A DNA stretch of 64,000 bases from Microbispora amethystogenes (GTDB taxonomy: Bacteria; Actinomycetota; Actinomycetes; Streptosporangiales; Streptosporangiaceae), in NCBI RefSeq assembly GCF_016863015.1, contig NZ_BOOB01000052.1, positions 1-64,000 on the forward strand, written 5' to 3'. Positions 59,364 through 64,000 of this stretch are shown here, piece by piece. The notes below the pieces were generated by a model. The model was given only the letters and a program-made list of their open reading frames with translations, was not told where the DNA came from and did no database searches. Within the stretch, counting starts at the first letter, position 1. Every line of letters begins with the position of its first letter. Position numbers and translations under genes: made by a program.

Positions 59364-60359
59364 CTACTGCGCGGCGACCCGGTCGGGATCTCTGCCGGAG
59401 GAGTCCGCTGAGGAGTCCGCCGTACGGGTCCAGGGCAGCGGCGGCAGGCCGCAACGCACCCGCAGGACCATCCAGAAGGCCGGGGCGAGCAGCAGCACGG
59501 CGAGCAGCGCCCAGACGGTCTGCGCGTTGCCGACGCCGAACATCTTCAGCGCCGAGGCGAGCAGCACGAAGGCCAGGGCGCGGCGGATCAGGCCGCCGGG
59601 GGCGCGGGAGGAGATCCGCGAGCCGAGGTAGACCCCCGGGATCGAGCCCGCCAGCAGCGCGACCGTGACCGACAGCGTGAACTCGCCGAAGAGCAGGTGG
59701 CCGAGCGCGGCCGACATGACCAGAGGCACGGCCTGGACCAGGTCGGTCCCGACGAGCTGGTTGGCCTTCAGCGCGGGGTAGAGCGCCAGCAGGGCCACGA
59801 TGATCAGCGACCCCGAGCCGACCGAGGTGATGCCGACGACGAGCCCGCCGACGGCCCCCACCAGCGCGGTCGGCACCGGCCGTACGGCGACCGACGGCAT
59901 CTCGGTCGCGGCCGGCTCGCCGGGGGCGGCGGTGCGGCGGCCGGTCTCGGGGGTGCGGCCCTCGGCGCGGTCGCGCATCGCGAGGTAGCCGCGGACGGCC
60001 AGGCCCGCCGCGGCGATGAGCAGCGCGATGCCGAGGCCCTTCTGGATCACGCTCTGCACGCCCTCGCCGGTGCCGAGGGCACGGGCGATGAGCACGCCGC
60101 AGAACGCGGCAGGGACCGAGCCCGCGCACAGCCAGGCGACGAGCCTCAGGTTGACCGTGCCCCGGCGCAGGTGCACGAAGCTGCCCACCGGCTTCATGAC
60201 GGCGGCGGCGACGAGGTCGCTGGAGACGGCGGCGAGGGGCGGCACGCCGAAGAACGTCACGAGCATGGGCGTCATGAGGGCGCCCCCGCCCATCCCCGTC
60301 AGGCCGACGACGACGGCGACCAGGAAGGAGCCGATCGCCATGGTGTAGTCGAAATGCAC
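59364..60359 (-). CDS. TSUP/TauE-SafE-family membrane transporter
   Basis: This 331-residue protein has about eight membrane helices. Two half-repeats carry the family patterns: AVVVGLTGMGGGALMTPMLV near residue 15 and GGLVVGITSVGSGSLIIVALLALYPALKANQLVGTDLVQAVPLVM near 175. A charged loop of about 35 residues (MRDRAEGRTPETGRR) joins the halves. TSUP proteins move sulfite, sulfonates or other organosulfur anions. No sulfur gene is adjacent; the sulfite-oxidase-like gene is about 4 kb away. Confidence 0.9.
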   Translation of the reverse strand: MHFDYTMAIGSFLVAVVVGLTGMGGGALMTPMLVTFFGVPPLAAVSSDLVAAAVMKPVGSFVHLRRGTVNLRLVAWLCAGSVPAAFCGVLIARALGTGEGVQSVIQKGLGIALLIAAAGLAVRGYLAMRDRAEGRTPETGRRTAAPGEPAATEMPSVAVRPVPTALVGAVGGLVVGITSVGSGSLIIVALLALYPALKANQLVGTDLVQAVPLVMSAALGHLLFGEFTLSVTVALLAGSIPGVYLGSRISSRAPGGLIRRALAFVLLASALKMFGVGNAQTVWALLAVLLLAPAFWMVLRVRCGLPPLPWTRTADSSADSSGRDPDRVAAQ

Positions 60360-60622
60360 CTACGAACCCTACCAAATCGATCGGAATTATGGAAAGCCTT
60401 CGTTCCCTTCTGCTCGCTCGGCCGGGTCCTCTCGCGGCCCTTCCCGCCTCCGCCCCGCGGATGTCGGCGGGGCCGAACATTTACCGCTGAACCGGTTCGC
60501 CGGGGGTCCCCGGACGCCGGTGGCGGAGCGTTGACGCGACGGTCGTCAAGCGACTACCGTTGCGTGGCCTTATCCGGTTAAGTGGCGGGAGCGACCGTGG
60601 TGGAGAGACCGGGGACGCGGCG

Positions 60623-61540
60623 ATGACCGTGCTCGCGGTGGACATCGGCGGCACGAAGTTCGCCGCCGCGGCGGTCGCGCCCGACGGGGAGATGCTGGCC
60701 CGGGCCGAGGTGCCGCTGCGCGGCCCCGAGTCGGCCGGCCGGACGCTGTCGGAGGTCGTGCGCCGGATCACCGAGCGTGTCGCGCCCGGCCGCCTCGACG
60801 GGATCGGGATCGGCTCCGCCGGGCCGCTCGACCCCCGGCGCGGCACGGTCAGCCCGGTGAACATCCCCGCCTGGCGTGACTTCCCGCTGGTCGACGCGCT
60901 CGGCGAGACACTGCCCGGCCGTCCCGTACGGCTCGCGGGCGACGCCCAGTGCATGGCGCTGGGCGAGTGGTGGCGCGGGCTCACCGACGGAGACCCGGCC
61001 GCGCGGAGCCGGGCGATGCTCGGCATGGTCGTGTCCACCGGTGTGGGCGGCGGGTTCGTGCTGGACGGCGTGCCGTACGTCGGCCCGACCGGCAACGCCG
61101 GCCACATCGGTCACATCACCGTCGATCCCGGCGGCGACCCGTGCCCCTGCGGCGGCGTGGGATGCGTCGAGACCGTCGCCAGCGGGCCCGGCATGGTCCG
61201 CTGGGCCGCCGCGAACGGCTGGACCGGCGCGGACGCCCGCGCCCTGGCCGCCGACGCCCGCGTGGGTCATCCCACCGCCGTTCGCGCCTTCCGGCGGGCG
61301 GCGGGCGCGCTGGCCACCGCCGTCCTCACGGCGTCCGCCCTGTTCGACCTCGACCACGTCGTCATCGGAGGGGGCGTGGCCGCGGCGGGGCCGATCCTGT
61401 TCGACCCGCTCAGGCAGGCGATCGAGCGGGACGCGGGGCTCGGCTTCCTGCGCCGCCTGCGGGTGGACCCGACCTCGCTGGGCCGCGACGCCGGGCTGTT
61501 CGGCGCCGCCGCCCTGGTCCTGCTCCAGGACAGCCTCTAG
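60623..61540 (+). CDS. ROK-family sugar kinase
   Basis: This 305-residue protein has the ATP-binding VDIGGTKFAAAAVAPDG at the N terminus, GIGSAGPLDPRRGTVS, LAGDAQCMALGEWWRG, MVVSTGVGGGFVLDG, GHIGHITVDPGGDPCPCGGVGCVETVASG (zinc-binding CxCGxxGCxE motif with the conserved His) and VIGGGVA. There is no N-terminal HTH, so it is a kinase rather than a NagC-type repressor. It probably phosphorylates glucose, fructose or N-acetylmannosamine. It is preceded by 263 bp without a gene. Confidence 0.92.
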   Translation: MTVLAVDIGGTKFAAAAVAPDGEMLARAEVPLRGPESAGRTLSEVVRRITERVAPGRLDGIGIGSAGPLDPRRGTVSPVNIPAWRDFPLVDALGETLPGRPVRLAGDAQCMALGEWWRGLTDGDPAARSRAMLGMVVSTGVGGGFVLDGVPYVGPTGNAGHIGHITVDPGGDPCPCGGVGCVETVASGPGMVRWAAANGWTGADARALAADARVGHPTAVRAFRRAAGALATAVLTASALFDLDHVVIGGGVAAAGPILFDPLRQAIERDAGLGFLRRLRVDPTSLGRDAGLFGAAALVLLQDSL

Positions 61541-61638
61541 CCCGGGGATCGAGCCGTCGTGGCCGAAGGTAGTCTGGCAAAGACGACGATCCGAGGACCA
61601 AGGTCATTGAGACAGAGGCCATTGAGGAGAACGCACGG

Positions 61639-63285
61639 GTGAGAGGCGCCACCGGCTCCGCGAACGCGGGAGCCGCGCGGGCGACGCCCGGCGACGTCGC
61701 GGCGCTGCTGGACGGCAGTGACGAGGGAATCGTGCTGTGCGACGCCGGCGGCGTCGTGCTGCTGGCCAACGCGGCGGCGGTCCGGATGGCGCCGGAGATC
61801 GTCCCAGGCGGGCCGGTCCCCTCAGAGCTCTGCCCGGCTGGATCGGACACCGTGACGTACGGCGGCCGGGTGATCCGGGTGCGGACGGAGGCGGTCGGCG
61901 ACCATCGCGCCCTCTACCTGAGCGAGGTGCCGTCCCTGCCGCGCCGCACCGAGTTCCTGCTGGAGGCCGCGCGCCGCCTGTTCGCGTCGCTCCACCCGCG
62001 CCGATGCGCCCGGGCCGCCGTCGATCTGGGCGCCGAGTTCCTGTGCGACGTGGCGGTCGTGGTGCTGCCGCCCGCGACGAACCGCCGGGTCGAGTGGGTG
62101 AGGGCCGCCGCCGGGCGCCCCGCGCCGGAGGAGGGCGTCCTGCCGCTCGCGACCGCGCTGCAGGTGCCCGGCCTGAACGACGCGCTCGCGGGCCTGACGC
62201 ACGGCTCGGGCGGGCGGCAGGACGCGGGCGCCGTGCCGGACTGGCTGCTGCCCGACGGGTTCGGCCCGGCCGGTGACCTGCTGGTGTTCCCGCTGCCCGG
62301 CAACAGCGTCCCCGCCGGGGCGATGGCGCTGGTCCGCCGCGCCGACCGGCCCCCGTTCGACGAGGAGGCCCTGGCGATGGCGCGCGACCTCGCGTCACGG
62401 GCGGGCGCGGCGCTCTCGGCGGCCATGCTCTTCCGGGAGCAGAGCGCGATCAACACCATCCTGATCGACGGCCTGCTGCCGCCCGACCTGCCCGAGGTCG
62501 AGGGTATGCGCCTCGGCGGGAGGCTCCGGTCGTCCCAGCAGGCCGGCGCCGTGGGCGGCGACTTCTACGACGTCTACCTGCCCGAGACCGGAGCCGGTCA
62601 CGGCATCGAGTCCGGCATCGTGGAACGGCCGCCTCTGATCATCCTGGGCGACGTCTGCGGCAAGGGCGCCCGCGCGGCCGTACTGGCCGGTCAGGTCAGG
62701 CAGAGCCTGCGCGCGCTGCTGCTGCTGGAAAGCCGCCCCGTCCGGCTGCTCCAGCTGCTGAACCGGTCGCTGCTCGCCTCTCCGGCGCCGAACTCCTACG
62801 TCACGCTGATCCTCGCGGCGCTCCGCGAGGCCCCCGGCGAGCACGTGCTGGTGGATCTGGCCGTGGCGGGCCATCCGGCGCCGCTGGTCCTGCGCGGGGA
62901 CGGCACGGTGGAGGAGGTGCCCGCCCGCGGCTCCCTCCTCGGCGCGCTCAAGAAGACCGTGCTGCGGCCGGTCACGGTCGACCTGGCCCCCGGCGAGGTG
63001 TGCCTGCTGTACAGCGACGGCATCACCGAGGCCTTCGGCGGCCCGACCGGGCGCGAGATGTTCGGCGAGGAACGGCTCAAGGACGCCCTGGCGACCTGTC
63101 GCGGCATGCCGGTCGACGCGCTGGTGGAGCGGCTGGAGCAGATCAGCAGCGAGTGGCTCGCGGGCGGCCAGCAGGACGACCGCGCACTGCTCGCCGTACG
63201 GGCGGGCGGTCAGGAACCGGCGACCGGTACGACGACGGGCGCCACGACAGGCGCCACGATGGTGTGGGCGGAGACCACTGGATGA
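61639..63285 (+). CDS. PAS-GAF-PP2C (SpoIIE/RsbU-type) serine phosphatase
   Basis: The 548-residue product has an N-terminal PAS-like domain (about 18-95: LLDGSDEGIVLCDAGGVVLLANAAAVRM), a GAF-like domain (about 115-275), and a C-terminal PP2C phosphatase with AVGGDFYDVYLPE, ILGDVCGKGARAAVLAGQVR, LLYSDGITEAFG and QQDDRALLAV as metal-binding motifs. Such proteins dephosphorylate STAS anti-sigma antagonists in partner switching. The GTG start follows GAGGAGAA. ATGA overlap links it to a B12-binding protein gene, which may feed a light or cobalamin signal into this phosphatase (inference). Confidence 0.92.
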   Translation: MRGATGSANAGAARATPGDVAALLDGSDEGIVLCDAGGVVLLANAAAVRMAPEIVPGGPVPSELCPAGSDTVTYGGRVIRVRTEAVGDHRALYLSEVPSLPRRTEFLLEAARRLFASLHPRRCARAAVDLGAEFLCDVAVVVLPPATNRRVEWVRAAAGRPAPEEGVLPLATALQVPGLNDALAGLTHGSGGRQDAGAVPDWLLPDGFGPAGDLLVFPLPGNSVPAGAMALVRRADRPPFDEEALAMARDLASRAGAALSAAMLFREQSAINTILIDGLLPPDLPEVEGMRLGGRLRSSQQAGAVGGDFYDVYLPETGAGHGIESGIVERPPLIILGDVCGKGARAAVLAGQVRQSLRALLLLESRPVRLLQLLNRSLLASPAPNSYVTLILAALREAPGEHVLVDLAVAGHPAPLVLRGDGTVEEVPARGSLLGALKKTVLRPVTVDLAPGEVCLLYSDGITEAFGGPTGREMFGEERLKDALATCRGMPVDALVERLEQISSEWLAGGQQDDRALLAVRAGGQEPATGTTTGATTGATMVWAETTG

Positions 63286-64000
63286 CCGGCGTCGAAAGCG
63301 CGGTGGAGCGCTACCTGAAGCTGATCGGCGAGGCCGACGAGTACGGCGCGATCGATCTCGTCGTGGGCCTGATCGACGAGGGCGTCCCCGCCGAGGACGT
63401 GCTGCTGCGGGTCGTCGCCGCCGGCCAGCGCAGGGTGGGTGAGCTGTGGGCGGCCAACGACTGGTCGGTGGCCCGCGAGCACGGCGCCACCGCGGTCAGC
63501 GAGCGGGCCGTCGCGGCGATCGCCGGGCGGGTGCGGCCCACCCCGACGCGCGGCCGGGTGACGGTGGCCTGCGCCGACGGGGAGTATCACGCCCTCCCCA
63601 CCCGCATGCTGGCCGAGGTGCTGCGGCTGCGGGGATGGCGGGTCGACTTCCTGGGGGCCAGCGTGCCGGGCCCGCACCTGATCACGCACCTGCACCAGAC
63701 CGGCCCCGACGTGGTGGCGCTCGGCTGCATGATCGCGACCCGGCTGCCCCGGGCGCACGCCACCATCGCCGCCTGCCGCGCCGTGGGCGTCCCGGTGCTC
63801 GCGGGCGGGGCCGCGTTCGGTCCCGATGGCCGCTTCGCCCGCCTGCTGGGCGCGGACGCGTGGGCGCCCACCGCCGACGCCGCCGCCGACCGGCTCGCCG
63901 CCGGGCTGCCGTCGTTCGCCGCCGGCAGCGACGGGGAGGTCCACCTGGGCGACGAGGAGTACGGATACCTGACCCGGCACCGCGCCGACGTGCTGGCGAG
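63282..64000 (+). CDS. B12-binding sensor protein with CarH-like Wx9EH motif (runs off the right edge)
   Basis: At least 239 residues are visible, with no stop before the window end. Residues 5-80 form the helical B12-cap (B12-binding-2) domain with Trp56 and Glu66-His67, exactly the Wx9EH spacing that contacts adenosylcobalamin in CarH/LitR photoreceptors. Residues 90-210 form a Rossmann-like B12-binding domain (VTVACADGEYHALPTRM with the probable base-off His103, then VALGCMIATRLPRAHATIAACRAVGVPVLAGGAAFG). The usual ExHxxG reads ExHxxP. No MerR HTH is present at the N terminus, unlike CarH, so output probably goes through the overlapping phosphatase. Light sensing is inference. Confidence 0.85.
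   Translation, partial: MTGVESAVERYLKLIGEADEYGAIDLVVGLIDEGVPAEDVLLRVVAAGQRRVGELWAANDWSVAREHGATAVSERAVAAIAGRVRPTPTRGRVTVACADGEYHALPTRMLAEVLRLRGWRVDFLGASVPGPHLITHLHQTGPDVVALGCMIATRLPRAHATIAACRAVGVPVLAGGAAFGPDGRFARLLGADAWAPTADAAADRLAAGLPSFAAGSDGEVHLGDEEYGYLTRHRADVLA

Noticed and set aside
1-64000. CRISPR arrays, prophage genes, rRNA operons and replication origin
   Set aside because: No regularly spaced repeats, no phage structural or integrase genes, no rRNA sequence and no DnaA-box cluster were seen.

Overview
The window is GC-rich chromosomal DNA from an actinomycete. GTG starts, 4-bp start/stop overlaps, large LuxR- and BTAD-type ATPase regulators, DUF574 methyltransferases, a luciferase-like F420-type oxidoreductase, a type-II glutamine synthetase and the tRNA-Met / rpmG / MaoC-MaoC / murB neighbourhood all fit. 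The style suggests the Streptosporangiales or a relative; this is inference, since no rRNA or taxonomic marker is present.

Layout. (1) 1-560: remains of an IS200/IS605-type element, with a tnpB 5' part running off the left edge and a divergent tnpA stub. (2) 618-9135: a two-armed divergent locus, the most unusual part of the window. The minus arm is a degenerate vWA-like protein, a P-loop GTPase, a large GAP1-like protein with an extracellular binding-protein-like domain, and a CadD-like membrane protein, all joined by GTGA overlaps. The plus arm is a DUF4407 membrane/coiled-coil protein overlapping a Ser/Thr kinase with a MgtE-N/FliG-like tail. Two perfect palindromes lie between the arms. 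It resembles the NTPase-centred conflict/signalling systems predicted by comparative genomics. (3) 9196-12364: class A beta-lactamase lipoprotein and class A penicillin-binding protein. (4) 12511-22706: LuxR- and BTAD-type regulators, two exported alpha/beta hydrolases, a STAS protein, a hemerythrin and small proteins. (5) 22792-27004: tRNA-Thr, tRNA-Met, rpmG, two MaoC dehydratase-fold proteins, murB and a Mn-type (yybP-ykoY) riboswitch before a TMEM165/UPF0016 transporter. (6) 27001-35009: a second LuxR ATPase, deoC, a full and a half aldehyde dehydrogenase, and a short Rho paralogue.

(7) 35269-46658: LURP-one protein, PspC protein, lipB, permease plus choline-kinase-like pair, DUF574 methyltransferase, a PfkB protein lacking its catalytic Asp, DJ-1/PfpI, DUF72, glnII with a strong terminator, and a glycerophosphodiesterase. 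(8) 46684-50191: a Zur-box-preceded zinc ABC importer operon with two permeases. (9) 50181-55237: a zinc alcohol dehydrogenase with an in-frame stop, a CBM48 protein, a second DUF574 methyltransferase, a quinone oxidoreductase, and a sulfite-oxidase-like molybdoenzyme behind a 53-residue protein. (10) 55330-59353: two redox units with their own repressors and visible operators (ArsR / old yellow enzyme, and SDR / TetR). (11) 59364-64000: TSUP exporter, ROK kinase, and a PAS-GAF-PP2C phosphatase coupled to a B12-binding protein carrying the CarH-type Wx9EH motif, which runs off the right edge.

Regulators sit next to their likely targets in several places: ArsR/OYE, TetR/SDR, Zur box/zinc importer, Mn riboswitch/UPF0016. 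Most long antisense reading frames are GC-bias shadows and were left out. All family calls are from reading the sequence and memory; no searches were run.
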